In this document: one piece after another, positions 48,380-56,391 of the stretch
Position numbering within the stretch: position 1 is the first letter of the stretch
Layout of the letters: the number at the start of each line of letters is the position of its first letter
DNA from: Leadbetterella sp040829825
Lineage (GTDB): Bacteria; Bacteroidota; Bacteroidia; Cytophagales; Spirosomataceae
NCBI RefSeq assembly: GCF_040829825.1
Contig: NZ_JBFOLH010000013.1
Direction: 5' to 3' (one strand)
Length of the DNA: 64,000 bases
The notes under the pieces: generated by a model
What the model was told of the DNA's origin: nothing
Seen by the model: only the letters and a program-made list of their open reading frames with translations
Database searches by the model: none
Program-made: the position numbers and the translations under genes

Positions 48380-49675
48380 ATGAAGCTCTACAGTACCCAT
48401 CGTCTTAGCCCCGAAGTAAATTTCCGGGAGGCTATTTTTCAGGGGCTCCCCCCGGATAATGGCCTGTATATGCCGTCAGAGATTCCTGCTCTGCCACAGA
48501 CATTCTGGGATAATGTGGAAAATCTCAGCTTTAACGAGATAGCCATAGCGGTAAGCGAAGCTTTACTGGGCGGGGATATCCCGGAAACGGACCTGGAAAC
48601 CCTTATTCACTCGGCGCTGGACTTTGAGGCACCGGCGGTCAGGCTCGAAGAGGATTTGTATTGCCTCGAGCTGTTTCACGGCCCTTCTATGGCGTTTAAA
48701 GACTTTGGTGCCCGTTTTATGGCGGCTGCGATGTCGTATTTTTTGCGGCAGTCGGGGCAGACGCTGAACATCCTGGTGGCTACTTCGGGAGATACCGGTG
48801 GTGCGGTGGCGCAGGGCTTTTACCGGGTGCCGGGCATTTCGGTGACCATCCTGTACCCGAAAGGCAAAGTGAGCGCTATACAGGAAATGCAGCTGACTAC
48901 CCTGGGCGAAAATATACAGGCCCTGGAAGTAGAAGGTACGTTTGACGACTGCCAGGCGCTGGTAAAGCAGGCCTTCCTGGATGAGGAGCTGCGGAGCGGG
49001 TATCACCTGGCTTCGGCCAATTCAATCAATATAGCCCGCCTGATACCGCAGGCATTTTATTATATCTCAGCGTATGCGCAGCTGAAGAAGCTGGGAAAGG
49101 AAATAGTATTTTCTGTACCCTCGGGCAACTTCGGTAACCTGACCGCCGGCGTGCTGGCTATGCGTATGGGTATGCCGGTTCGCCGGTTTGTAGCGGCTAC
49201 CAATGTGAACAATGTGGTGCCTGAATTCCTGAGAACAGGCGTTTATACCCCCATTTCTCCCTCTGTTTCTACCATTTCCAACGCCATGGATGTAGGGAAT
49301 CCAAGTAATTTTCCGCGGCTGAACGACTTGCTGGGCAATCAGATGAAGGAGTACCTCAAAGGATATTTCTATACCGATGCCCAAACCCGTGAGGGCGTCC
49401 TGGAGATCTACCGGAAATACAATTATGTGGCCTGCCCGCACACGGCCATAGCCTACCTCGGCCTGGAAGATTACCGGAAGGAAACCGGGGCAGAGGTAAC
49501 CGGTGTTTTCCTGTCTACCGCGCATTTCGGGAAGTTTTTGCCGGAAATGGAGGCCATACTGGGCTTTACGCCGGAAATCCCGGAGAGGCTTTTGCTCAAG
49601 GGAGAAAAGAAAACCACGGTGGTGGATACCTCGTATGCTGCTTTTAAAGCGTATCTGAAAAGAAATCTTATTTAA
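48380..49675 (+). CDS. thrC: Threonine synthase
   Basis: A 431-residue PLP enzyme turning O-phosphohomoserine into threonine. It begins MKLYSTHRLSPEVNFREAIFQGLPPDNGLYMP, the class I threonine synthase start (written here in parts: LSPEVNFREA, GLPPDNGLYMP). The PLP lysine lies in GPSMAFKDFGARFM, and the phosphate-binding loop in SVPSGNFGNLTAG. It is preceded by an intergenic palindrome rather than hom/thrB, so the threonine genes are scattered. Confidence 0.97.
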   Translation: MKLYSTHRLSPEVNFREAIFQGLPPDNGLYMPSEIPALPQTFWDNVENLSFNEIAIAVSEALLGGDIPETDLETLIHSALDFEAPAVRLEEDLYCLELFHGPSMAFKDFGARFMAAAMSYFLRQSGQTLNILVATSGDTGGAVAQGFYRVPGISVTILYPKGKVSAIQEMQLTTLGENIQALEVEGTFDDCQALVKQAFLDEELRSGYHLASANSINIARLIPQAFYYISAYAQLKKLGKEIVFSVPSGNFGNLTAGVLAMRMGMPVRRFVAATNVNNVVPEFLRTGVYTPISPSVSTISNAMDVGNPSNFPRLNDLLGNQMKEYLKGYFYTDAQTREGVLEIYRKYNYVACPHTAIAYLGLEDYRKETGAEVTGVFLSTAHFGKFLPEMEAILGFTPEIPERLLLKGEKKTTVVDTSYAAFKAYLKRNLI

Positions 49676-49759
49676 ATCCGGGTACGGTATCCAGGAAAGG
49701 AGGCCGAACAGATTTTTAGCGTTATATTCGCGGAAGTCAGATGACCCTGAAAAGGGCAA

Positions 49760-50533
49760 ATGAAGATAGGATTGAACCTGAGAGAAGTACATATCACCCG
49801 GTACGTCACCCCGCTGCGCGAGGGCGGCTCGCTGCCGGCCATTGCCGAGGCCGATGACGCCTTTCTGTATGTCCTGAAATTTCGTGGCGCAGGCCAGGGC
49901 ACCAAGGCCCTGATTGCTGATTTTGTGGGCGGAGAAATAGCCCGGAAGCTGGGCCTGAGAGTGCCGGAAATGGTTTTTGCCTACCTGGACGACCGTTTCG
50001 GTAAGACCGAACCCGACGAAGAGATCCAGGACCTGCTGAAATTCAGCGTGGGCCTGAACCTGGGCATTCATTATTTGTCGGGGGCCATTACCTTTGATCC
50101 CGTACTGCATCCCGTAGATGCCGGAACCGCATCAGAGATCGTATGGCTGGACGCCTTCCTGACCAATGTGGACCGCACCGCCAAAAATACCAATATGCTG
50201 ATATGGCACCGCGAGCTGTGGCTGATTGATCACGGGGCATCGCTGTATTTTCATCACAACTGGGATACCTGGGAGAAACAGGCCATAAGCCCGTTTAAAC
50301 CCGTTAAAGATCACGTTTTACTGAAATATGCTACCCGGCTGGAAGCCGTTAATGCCCGTGCACGGGAAGTAATTACGGAATCGTTTATCGACGAGGTAGT
50401 AGCGGCAATCCCGTCAGACTGGCTGCTGGAAGATGACGACAGGAAGGTATACGGCGACTTCCTGAAGATACGCCTGAAGAATTCGGAAATATTTGTAAAA
50501 GAGGCGGAAGATGCAAGAGAGGCACTTATATGA
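49760..50533 (+). CDS. HipA-like kinase family protein
   Basis: A 257-residue protein matching the C-terminal kinase part of HipA without the N-terminal subdomain. The ATP-site region is YVLKFRGAGQGTKALIADFVGGEIA. The catalytic loop is WLDAFLTNVDRTAKNTNMLIW, with the Asp and Asn of the kinase, and the metal Asp is in LWLIDHGASLYF. HipA enzymes phosphorylate tRNA-charging proteins in toxin-antitoxin systems, but there is no HipB-type DNA-binding partner here. Instead the 3' end overlaps a DUF3037 gene by 23 nt, a pairing I have seen as a conserved cassette. Substrate unknown. Confidence 0.85.
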   Translation: MKIGLNLREVHITRYVTPLREGGSLPAIAEADDAFLYVLKFRGAGQGTKALIADFVGGEIARKLGLRVPEMVFAYLDDRFGKTEPDEEIQDLLKFSVGLNLGIHYLSGAITFDPVLHPVDAGTASEIVWLDAFLTNVDRTAKNTNMLIWHRELWLIDHGASLYFHHNWDTWEKQAISPFKPVKDHVLLKYATRLEAVNARAREVITESFIDEVVAAIPSDWLLEDDDRKVYGDFLKIRLKNSEIFVKEAEDAREALI

Positions 50534-50894
50534 ATATGCGGTGATCCGGGTAGTGCCCCGCGTGGAACGTGAAGAGTTCTTCAACGTGGGCGTGGTGCTG
50601 TATTGTAAATCACAGGGTTTTTTAGCGGTAAAATACGAAGTCAACGAGCTGAAATTTCAGGGGTTCTGTACCGGCATGCAGCTGTCTGATCTCAGGGAAT
50701 ATCTGCACACTTTCGGGAAGATCGCCCATGGAGGGAAAGATGCCGGTCCTATAGGCAGGCTCCCCGCTGCCGAGCGTTTCCGATGGCTCACTGCCACCCG
50801 CAGCACCGTTATTCAGACCTCAAAAATTCATCCGGGCCTGACAGCAGATCCGGCGAAGAAACTGGAGCAATTGTTCAGCGAGCTGGTGATTTAG
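50511..50894 (+). CDS. DUF3037 domain protein
   Basis: A 127-residue cytoplasmic protein of family DUF3037, recognised from YEYAVIRVVPRVEREEFFNV, NVGVVLYCKSQGFLAVKYE and the late RFRWLTATRSTVIQTSKIHPG. It has no known activity. The 23-nt overlap with the HipA-like gene implies coupled translation, so it may be the partner or inhibitor of the kinase. Confidence 0.85.
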   Translation: MQERHLYEYAVIRVVPRVEREEFFNVGVVLYCKSQGFLAVKYEVNELKFQGFCTGMQLSDLREYLHTFGKIAHGGKDAGPIGRLPAAERFRWLTATRSTVIQTSKIHPGLTADPAKKLEQLFSELVI

Positions 50895-50942
50895 ATTTGA
50901 AAACCAGGAGCCGGGAGCTTTTAGCTGAAGAGTACTGGATTT

Positions 50943-51107
50943 TTATAATTTTCTTGTTTTTTCTCTGGCAGAAAGCTGAACTTTCTGGAGTTTCCTTTGG
51001 ATCTTATCTTTCCGGATGAAATTACTTATTTCCTGTTTTTCCTGTTCTGATGGTATATCAGGAATGAAAACGAAGTCTTTTTCATCTATTTTCGAATAGT
51101 TGGGCAT
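50943..51107 (-). CDS. Possible 54-residue basic protein
   Basis: An ATG-started ORF giving MPNYSKIDEKDFVFIPDIPS and then a very basic helix (IRKDKIQRKLQKVQLSAREK). It lies 3 nt downstream of another short ORF. Such a small, charged pair looks like either a degraded toxin-antitoxin locus or chance. I do not recognise it. Confidence 0.3.
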   Translation of the reverse strand: MPNYSKIDEKDFVFIPDIPSEQEKQEISNFIRKDKIQRKLQKVQLSAREKTRKL

Positions 51108-51110
51108 AAT

Positions 51111-51254
51111 TTAATCAGTTTTCAAAAATTTAGTAATCAATCTCATTGCTGCATTTGTATCCAGAATCATTTTTAATCCTCCGATAGAGCGTGCTCCCAG
51201 GGTTTCTTCATAATGCCTGATTAACCTGCTTTTGGATCCTTTTAAAGTACGCAT
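51111..51254 (-). CDS. Possible 47-residue protein or gene fragment
   Basis: An ATG-started ORF, open further back without a Met to about 51283. The part GGLKMILDTNAAMRLITKF resembles the first strand of a PIN-domain nuclease (MILDTN), cut short by a stop codon. It may be a remnant of a PIN toxin; evidence is thin. Confidence 0.25.
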   Translation of the reverse strand: MRTLKGSKSRLIRHYEETLGARSIGGLKMILDTNAAMRLITKFLKTD

Positions 51255-51428
51255 TGCTACAGGGCAGTTGATTCGTTGATGGATTTAAAGTAAAGTTAGA
51301 ATATTTCAGGTTTATTTCAAAGGATTACCTGGGGAATATTAGCCTATGGAAACTTTCCTGAAAGATATTCGCCACCGTCAGTAAATGCCGTAATGCTGGG
51401 GCACTTTTAAAATCTTTTACCCTATAGG

Positions 51429-51460
51429 TTTGGTAGATTTAATAGACTGTGCTATTTTTG
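51429..51460 (+). promoter_or_regulatory. Strong Bacteroidota-type promoter
   Basis: TTTG (51429-51432), a 20-nt spacer and TATTTTTG (51453-51460): both boxes match the consensus fully. The ATG of the small ORF is 18 nt beyond. Confidence 0.75.
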
Positions 51461-51477
51461 TACCGTCATTAAACAGT

Positions 51478-51576
51478 ATGGTCATGGCGTACTTCACGAT
51501 AGCATTAGGAATAGGCCTGATAGGGTACATTATCTACGGCACCTATTCATTTATAAACATTGACCGGGAAGCCTGA
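51478..51576 (+). CDS. Small membrane protein (32 residues)
   Basis: The ORF reads MVMAYFTIALGIGLIGYIIY and then GTYSFINIDREA: one hydrophobic helix with a Gly-rich face and a short charged tail. A full-consensus promoter lies directly upstream and a terminator-like hairpin 7 nt after the stop, so it is probably a real short gene. Role unknown; it may be a subunit of a membrane complex or a regulatory small protein. Confidence 0.6.
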   Translation: MVMAYFTIALGIGLIGYIIYGTYSFINIDREA

Positions 51577-51582
51577 AAAAAA

Positions 51583-51618
51583 TGTCTCCTGCATTTGAGT
51601 AAACAAGCACAGGAGACA
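51583..51618. terminator. Hairpin between small ORF and S9 peptidase gene
   Basis: A 9-bp perfect inverted repeat TGTCTCCTG / CAGGAGACA with an 18-nt loop between convergent genes. There is no good T run, so it may act in either direction. Confidence 0.6.
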
Positions 51619-51644
51619 CTTTCTAAAGGGTGGGGAGGGGTTTT

Positions 51645-54485
51645 TTAATCCCCGAATCCCCAGTCAATTCCTTTCAACGTAGCCGGAACTCCGCTTTCAA
51701 TCCATGGAGCCGCCGGTTTTCCTTTCAGGAAATGATCAAAAAACTGTTGCTGGCGGCGCTGGATGTCTTTCCGGTTCTGGCGTTGTACCAGGTTATGGTC
51801 ATCCCCGTTATAGTTCAGCAACCAAACCGGCTTCTGCAATCTTCTCAGGGCAGTAAACATTTCTATTCCCTGGTACCAGGGCACGGCGCCGTCCTGGTCG
51901 TTACTCATGATCACCACCGGGGTTTTCACATTGGGCAGGTGAAACAGCGGTGAGTTTTCGATATACAGCTCGGGTTTTTCCCACAGGGTGGCCCCGATCC
52001 GGCTCTGGGTTTTTTCATACTGGAACTGGCGGTTCATGCCGCTGCCCCACCGGATTCCCCCGTAAGCCGAGGTCATGTTCACTACCGGCGCGCCCGTCCA
52101 GGCGGCATCGTACATATCGGTTACGGTGATCAGGTGAGCTACCTGGTAACCGCCCCAGCTCTGGCCCTGGATAGCCATTTTGCCGGCCCATTTGTTCTTT
52201 TTCAGCTCAGCCATGCCCGAATTGATGTATTCTTCGGCTGATTTGCCCGGATGCCCTATGGTATAAACAATATCCGGTGCCAGTACCACGTAACCGTTGC
52301 TGACAAAGAAAGAGATGTTCAGCCTCGAAGGCGTAGGAGCCGGTGCCTGGTAACGGTACAGTCCGTCAGACAGCTTTTCGTAAAAATAAGCGATGATCGG
52401 GTAGGTCTTGTTCGGGTCAAAGTCTTCGGGCTTATACAGGATACCCTCGGCAGCATGGCCGTTAGGGGTTGTCCAGGTATACAGTTCTGCCGTACCCCAG
52501 TTGTATTGCTTTTGCTGAGGATTGGTGGCCGAAAGCTGTGTTTCCGTTACAAAATCTTTGCTGAAGAACAGGTCGGGCGACTGCTCATACCTTTCTTTTG
52601 TATAAATATAGGCTCCGCCGTCTTTGGCTTCTTTGACCTGTCCGTAGTAGGCTTTCGCCCATACTATTTCTTTGAAGGGCTCTTTTGGTGCCTTTTTGCC
52701 CGTTTGCAGGGTCATCCGGTAGAAGCCGTTTTCTTTATTCGTGTTGTTAAATGCGCTTAAGATAAACGGCGTTTTTTCGTCGAGAACGGTTGGCGAGAAG
52801 CGCGATTTACGTTCTTTCCAGTCGTCATACCGGTAGGTAATGCGGTTATCCCGGCCTGCGGTCAGCTTAACGGCTCCGGAGCCATCGGTTTTAAACGACC
52901 AGATATCGTATTTGTCGTAGATCCATACTTTATCGTCTCCGGCTGTCCAGCCCGCTATCCCGTAAGCAGCTGGGGTGTCGGGCGAGTCGTTGTCTTCATC
53001 GGCAAAAGAAACCGGGATATCTTTGTTGAGCTGTACGGTAGCACCGGTAGTCAGGTTATGGGTATACCAGTTCTGGTTTTCCCGGTTATACCATAACAGG
53101 TATTTCCCTTCGGGAGAGAGCGATACGTTTCCGCGTATATCTTTAACGATCAGCTTCCGGGAGCCGTTTACGGTAGAAACGGCATATACATCCTGTACGC
53201 TTCCGGTCTGCCATTGGGTTTCTATTCTCCTGCCCACGTCAGTGGTGGCCAGTATAAACTCATTGTCGGCGTCTTCGGTAATGCGGGTATCGGGAAGAGC
53301 CTCATCGGCCAGGGGAATCACTTTCCCGTCAGCATTCATGTCCACTACGGCCAGGTAGCTGCGGTTCAGCTCCCTGCGCAGGTTAACCAGCTGCTGGGGT
53401 TGCAGGTAGTCGTCTTTCCAGTGCCAGATGTCGAGCCTGGCGTTTTCAAATTCCACGAGCGTGGTATCTTTTACGCGGGGAACGGGCGCCAGGCCGAGGA
53501 ATAGCTTTTCGCCGTTTTTACTGAAACGGAGGTTGCCCTCGCCGCTGACATACCATTTCTGCGGAACACCCGGGGTGGCTGCCGATACCAGCACTTTTGC
53601 CGAGTCGGCGCTGGTGCCGGTATGATAATAAATTCTGAAATCTTTCTGCAATGACTTTTCCGGTGATTTATCGGCCAGGAAGGCCAGCTTTTCGCCGGTT
53701 TCGTCAAAAGTAAAGCTCTTGAAGGTTCCTTTTCCGGAGGTCAGGTGAACCAGCTGCTTATTGGCCAGGTGGTAACGGAAAACCCCGCCGGTGGTTCCCA
53801 GGCTGTCTTTTTCTTCCGGTTTCCGGGTGAAAACCAGGTAGTTTCCTTTTTTATCGATATCGTACGACTCCACATTGGTGAAAAGCGTGTCTTTGCCCGT
53901 TCCCAGGAGATAAACCACCAGGTTAGTGGTTGGCTTTTTCGGCTTTTCATTCTTCACTTTGGAAGAGTCGGCGGCGGGTTTTGCAGATTTGGCTGTTGAG
54001 TCTTTCCGGGGTTTCTTCTCCGGCACTTCATCGTACAGGTACACCAGGTAGCGGCCGTCTTCTTCGGCCAGCTGGTACGATTTTACATTCGGGAATTTGA
54101 CCCAGCTTTTCGTGGCAAAAGAATAAATGGCCAGCGAATCTTTGGGCATGTCCTCTCTTTTCTTTTTGTCGATTTTGGCTTTGCGCGTATCTTTATAGAA
54201 AGGAGAAATGAGGCTCACAAAGTGTTTTTCGTCAAAGCTGAGCTTGGGAACGGAGGCCCGGGGAAGGCTTAGCAGGGTCTCGTTTTTGTCGGTTTTAAGA
54301 AAGAGCTCTCCGTCGCCCTGCTGGGGAGAAACAACGTAGAAAATCTTATCTCCTTTTTTGGAGATAGCGGTGTTGCCCAGCGACTGCCAGCCGTCGTAGA
54401 CGCTGTGGTCAAGGGGCTTTTTCTGGGCCGACGTCTCCGCCGCCAGAAAGAGAAAAAATAAAAATGCGTAAAAGACTTTCATCAT
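51645..54485 (-). CDS. Exported S9-family prolyl oligopeptidase-like peptidase
   Basis: A 946-residue secreted serine peptidase with a signal peptide (MMKVFYAFLFFLFLAAETSA), a long N-terminal beta-propeller-like part and a C-terminal alpha/beta hydrolase. The catalytic triad is readable: Ser776 in IQGQSWGGYQVA, Asp865 in MSNDQDGAVPWYQG and His897 in NGDDHNLVQ. Such enzymes trim peptides, often after Pro or Ala, in the periplasm. An insertion around residues 155-185 is rich in Lys/Pro/Ser. It lies 70 nt downstream of the M56/BlaR1-like gene on the same strand and may be part of that regulated unit. Confidence 0.93.
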   Translation of the reverse strand: MMKVFYAFLFFLFLAAETSAQKKPLDHSVYDGWQSLGNTAISKKGDKIFYVVSPQQGDGELFLKTDKNETLLSLPRASVPKLSFDEKHFVSLISPFYKDTRKAKIDKKKREDMPKDSLAIYSFATKSWVKFPNVKSYQLAEEDGRYLVYLYDEVPEKKPRKDSTAKSAKPAADSSKVKNEKPKKPTTNLVVYLLGTGKDTLFTNVESYDIDKKGNYLVFTRKPEEKDSLGTTGGVFRYHLANKQLVHLTSGKGTFKSFTFDETGEKLAFLADKSPEKSLQKDFRIYYHTGTSADSAKVLVSAATPGVPQKWYVSGEGNLRFSKNGEKLFLGLAPVPRVKDTTLVEFENARLDIWHWKDDYLQPQQLVNLRRELNRSYLAVVDMNADGKVIPLADEALPDTRITEDADNEFILATTDVGRRIETQWQTGSVQDVYAVSTVNGSRKLIVKDIRGNVSLSPEGKYLLWYNRENQNWYTHNLTTGATVQLNKDIPVSFADEDNDSPDTPAAYGIAGWTAGDDKVWIYDKYDIWSFKTDGSGAVKLTAGRDNRITYRYDDWKERKSRFSPTVLDEKTPFILSAFNNTNKENGFYRMTLQTGKKAPKEPFKEIVWAKAYYGQVKEAKDGGAYIYTKERYEQSPDLFFSKDFVTETQLSATNPQQKQYNWGTAELYTWTTPNGHAAEGILYKPEDFDPNKTYPIIAYFYEKLSDGLYRYQAPAPTPSRLNISFFVSNGYVVLAPDIVYTIGHPGKSAEEYINSGMAELKKNKWAGKMAIQGQSWGGYQVAHLITVTDMYDAAWTGAPVVNMTSAYGGIRWGSGMNRQFQYEKTQSRIGATLWEKPELYIENSPLFHLPNVKTPVVIMSNDQDGAVPWYQGIEMFTALRRLQKPVWLLNYNGDDHNLVQRQNRKDIQRRQQQFFDHFLKGKPAAPWIESGVPATLKGIDWGFGD

Positions 54486-54555
54486 AATCAGGTTTTAAAG
54501 CCCTAATATAAATAATAAAGTCTTTTACGCAGGGATTGTTTCGACCAATGAGCGG

Positions 54556-55866
54556 TTATTGTCGAGTACGTGCCTTAGTTACAATATAAACCACCCCGTT
54601 TTTGGCTTTTTCCCCGTAAACAGATTTGACGGCATCGTTTTTAACCACAGACATGGACTCGATCGTCTCGGGGACCAATTTCACAATTTGTTCTTCAGTA
54701 ACCGGCTTGCCGTCGAGGATGAAGAGCGGCGATTCGGAAGAGGAAGAAAGACCCCTGAAAATTACCGGTCCTTTTAAGGAGAGCTGATCCTGGTCATCGA
54801 TCTCATATGCTGCAGCTTTGAAAGCAATGCCGGCGTCGGTTTTCAGTTCCACGCTCTCTATCATGGCTTTCTTTTCGGCCTCGTTATAGGTGGCGGTTAC
54901 CGACCGGGTCAATCCTGACCGGGTCAATCCTGACTGTGTCAATCCTGACCGGGTCACTCCTGACCGGGTCAACCCTTCACTTTCCTGAGCTTTGGCCAGG
55001 GTGTCAAGCGTTTCTTTCTGGCAGGAAAAAGTTAGTAACCCGGCAAATGCCAGCACCAGCGGAGTCAGCAGCATATAGGCTATCAGCCGGGATTTCGGAG
55101 ATTGGTTTTTGTTCATCATATGTATTCTTCTTTTTAAGGTTTTGAATGCAAACTGGTTCCCGGGATAGCTTCCCGGGAAATTGTTCAGGGATATACCCAC
55201 CAGGCTGTGCTGGTAAGAGACGCGGTCAATGCCCGAGTTCAGCACCCCGGCATCTACCAGGAATTCCAGGTTGTCTTTTACGCTGAGGTTAAGGAGCTTC
55301 ACCAGCGGGTTATACCAGCAGATAATGCTGCAGATTTCGGCAATGATCACGTCAAAGCTGTGCCGTTCACGGGTATGGATATGCTCATGCGCAATGATCT
55401 GGTCCATTTCCGTATCGGAATGGGCTTTCCGGTAAATATAGATCCATTTCCAGAAAGAAAACGGGCTGATCCTGTGTTGGGTGTCCCGGTAGGTGTGCCC
55501 GTTAAACCGGGCTTCTGTAGAGCGGGCATGGATTTTTCCGAGGCTGACAAAGCGCAGGGCAAAGCGGAGGAACAGCAAAATAAAGACGCCGGAAAAGAGA
55601 TATACCAGGTAAGGTTCCCAGCGGGTGCCCCCTGCAGCGCTGAGACGGGTAAGGTCAGGAAGGGCGATGGTCACGCCTTCGGCCGGTATCTGAACCATTT
55701 TCCGTGCTTTGAGGAACGGGTAGATTAACGCTGTGAGCATGCCTCCCAGCAGGTAAAACCGGGCCCACCTGAAAAACGTCAGGTTTTTAAGGAGCAGGAT
55801 ATAGCCCAGGTATACCAGGCTCAGGATCAGGTTGATCTCCAGGAGGTTGGTCCAGAATGTGCTCAT
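54556..55866 (-). CDS. BlaR1-type M56 metallopeptidase fused to a TonB-plug-like domain
   Basis: A 436-residue membrane sensor-protease. The N-terminal ~110 residues have three helices. The zinc motif is H160-E161-H-I-H164 (IIAHEHIHTRERHSFD), then further helices including LIAYMLLTPLVLAFAGLLTF. Beyond the last helix is a five-fold pentapeptide tract (GLTRS units). The C-terminal ~110 residues resemble the TonB-dependent receptor plug (SPLFILDGKPVT, IESMSVVKNDAVKSVYGEKAKNGVVYIVTK). It overlaps blaI-like by 4 nt (ATGA). It should cleave the BlaI-type repressor in response to an envelope signal. No penicillin-binding sensor domain is present, so the ligand is not a beta-lactam by this evidence. 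Confidence 0.92.
   Translation of the reverse strand: MSTFWTNLLEINLILSLVYLGYILLLKNLTFFRWARFYLLGGMLTALIYPFLKARKMVQIPAEGVTIALPDLTRLSAAGGTRWEPYLVYLFSGVFILLFLRFALRFVSLGKIHARSTEARFNGHTYRDTQHRISPFSFWKWIYIYRKAHSDTEMDQIIAHEHIHTRERHSFDVIIAEICSIICWYNPLVKLLNLSVKDNLEFLVDAGVLNSGIDRVSYQHSLVGISLNNFPGSYPGNQFAFKTLKRRIHMMNKNQSPKSRLIAYMLLTPLVLAFAGLLTFSCQKETLDTLAKAQESEGLTRSGVTRSGLTQSGLTRSGLTRSVTATYNEAEKKAMIESVELKTDAGIAFKAAAYEIDDQDQLSLKGPVIFRGLSSSSESPLFILDGKPVTEEQIVKLVPETIESMSVVKNDAVKSVYGEKAKNGVVYIVTKARTRQ
54901..54975 (-). repeat. Five 15-bp coding repeats
   Basis: Consensus TGACCGGGTCAATCC on the plus strand, units at 54901, 54916, 54931, 54946 and 54961, coding for G-L-T-R-S on the minus strand. Unit length is a multiple of three, so copy-number change alters linker length without a frameshift. 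Confidence 0.9.
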
Positions 55867-56213
55867 TTTTTGATCATATTTAAAATTTCAGCCAGCTCTT
55901 CGGGTTTAAGCTTTTGCTCTTCGGCAAAGAAGCTCACCATGTCTTTGTACGAATTGCCAAAGTATTCTCCCACAAAGCTGCTCATGAAGCTTCGTTTGTA
56001 CTCGGTTTGGGAAATGCACGGAAGGTATTTCTTGGCATTGGCATGCCGTTCATGCATGACGTACCCCTTTTTCTCCAGGTTTTTAACGGTAGAGGCCAGG
56101 GTGGTATAAGGTGTATTCGAATTCATTTCTTCCAGGATGTCTTTGACAAACCCGCCATTGAGCTTCCATACGGCCTGCATGGCTTCTTCTTCCTGTACGG
56201 TTAATCGTTCCAT
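55863..56213 (-). CDS. BlaI/MecI/CopY-family transcriptional repressor
   Basis: A 116-residue winged-helix repressor. MERLTVQEEEAMQAVWKLNG begins the typical N-terminus, the recognition region is TPYTTLASTVKNLEKKGYV and HERHANAKKYLP forms the wing. The C-terminal helices (SFVGEYFGNSYKDMVSFFAEEQKL) make the dimer. It is cleaved by BlaR1-type partners in known systems. It heads an operon with the M56 gene, and its own promoter carries three TTCGTA/TACGAA half-sites, pointing to autoregulation. Confidence 0.95.
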   Translation of the reverse strand: MERLTVQEEEAMQAVWKLNGGFVKDILEEMNSNTPYTTLASTVKNLEKKGYVMHERHANAKKYLPCISQTEYKRSFMSSFVGEYFGNSYKDMVSFFAEEQKLKPEELAEILNMIKK

Positions 56214-56224
56214 AATTACTAAAT

Positions 56225-56250
56225 TTTCGTAAATCTACGAAATGTTCGTA
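56225..56250. promoter_or_regulatory. Operator of the BlaI-type repressor
   Basis: Three alternating half-sites TTCGTA (56226-56231), TACGAA (56236-56241) and TTCGTA (56245-56250) make two overlapping perfect palindromes: TTTCGTA-N4-TACGAAA and TACGAA-N3-TTCGTA. They cover the -7 element of the blaI promoter. Repressor binding is inferred from position and symmetry. Confidence 0.7.
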
Positions 56251-56260
56251 ATAATACAAA
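56230..56260 (-). promoter_or_regulatory. Promoter of the blaI-M56 operon
   Basis: On the minus strand TTTG (56257-56260), 19-nt spacer and TAGATTTA (56230-56237, one mismatch to TAnnTTTG). The start codon is 17 nt downstream of the -7 box. It is fully overlapped by the operator palindromes. Confidence 0.65.
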
Positions 56261-56345
56261 TAGCGGGAAGGTTTTTTGTTTTTGGCGGATATAGGCCTGT
56301 CCTTTATGTTGCGTCTTTTATTACATTTCAGCAGGCTTTGACGTA

Positions 56346-56373
56346 TAATTTTGCAGGTCTACGCGTATCTTTG
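56346..56373 (+). promoter_or_regulatory. Two tandem -7 elements before pheT
   Basis: TAATTTTG (56346-56353) and TATCTTTG (56366-56373) both match TAnnTTTG; the second ends 18 nt before the ATG. The -33 match is not at standard spacing for either. Confidence 0.5.
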
Positions 56374-56391
56374 TGAAATTTTTGGGAAAAC

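Larger units (their letters stand above)
50895..51477. other. Intergenic stretch with small minus-strand ORFs only
   Basis: About 580 nt, A+T-rich, without a gene of normal size. It contains two short minus-strand ORFs (described separately) and, at its right end, a good plus-strand promoter for a 32-residue ORF. I see no tRNA or known RNA motif. Confidence 0.6.

Noticed and set aside
49067..50110. Minus-strand frame across thrC and the HipA-like gene
   Set aside because: It spans the antisense of two recognised genes and has no family character.
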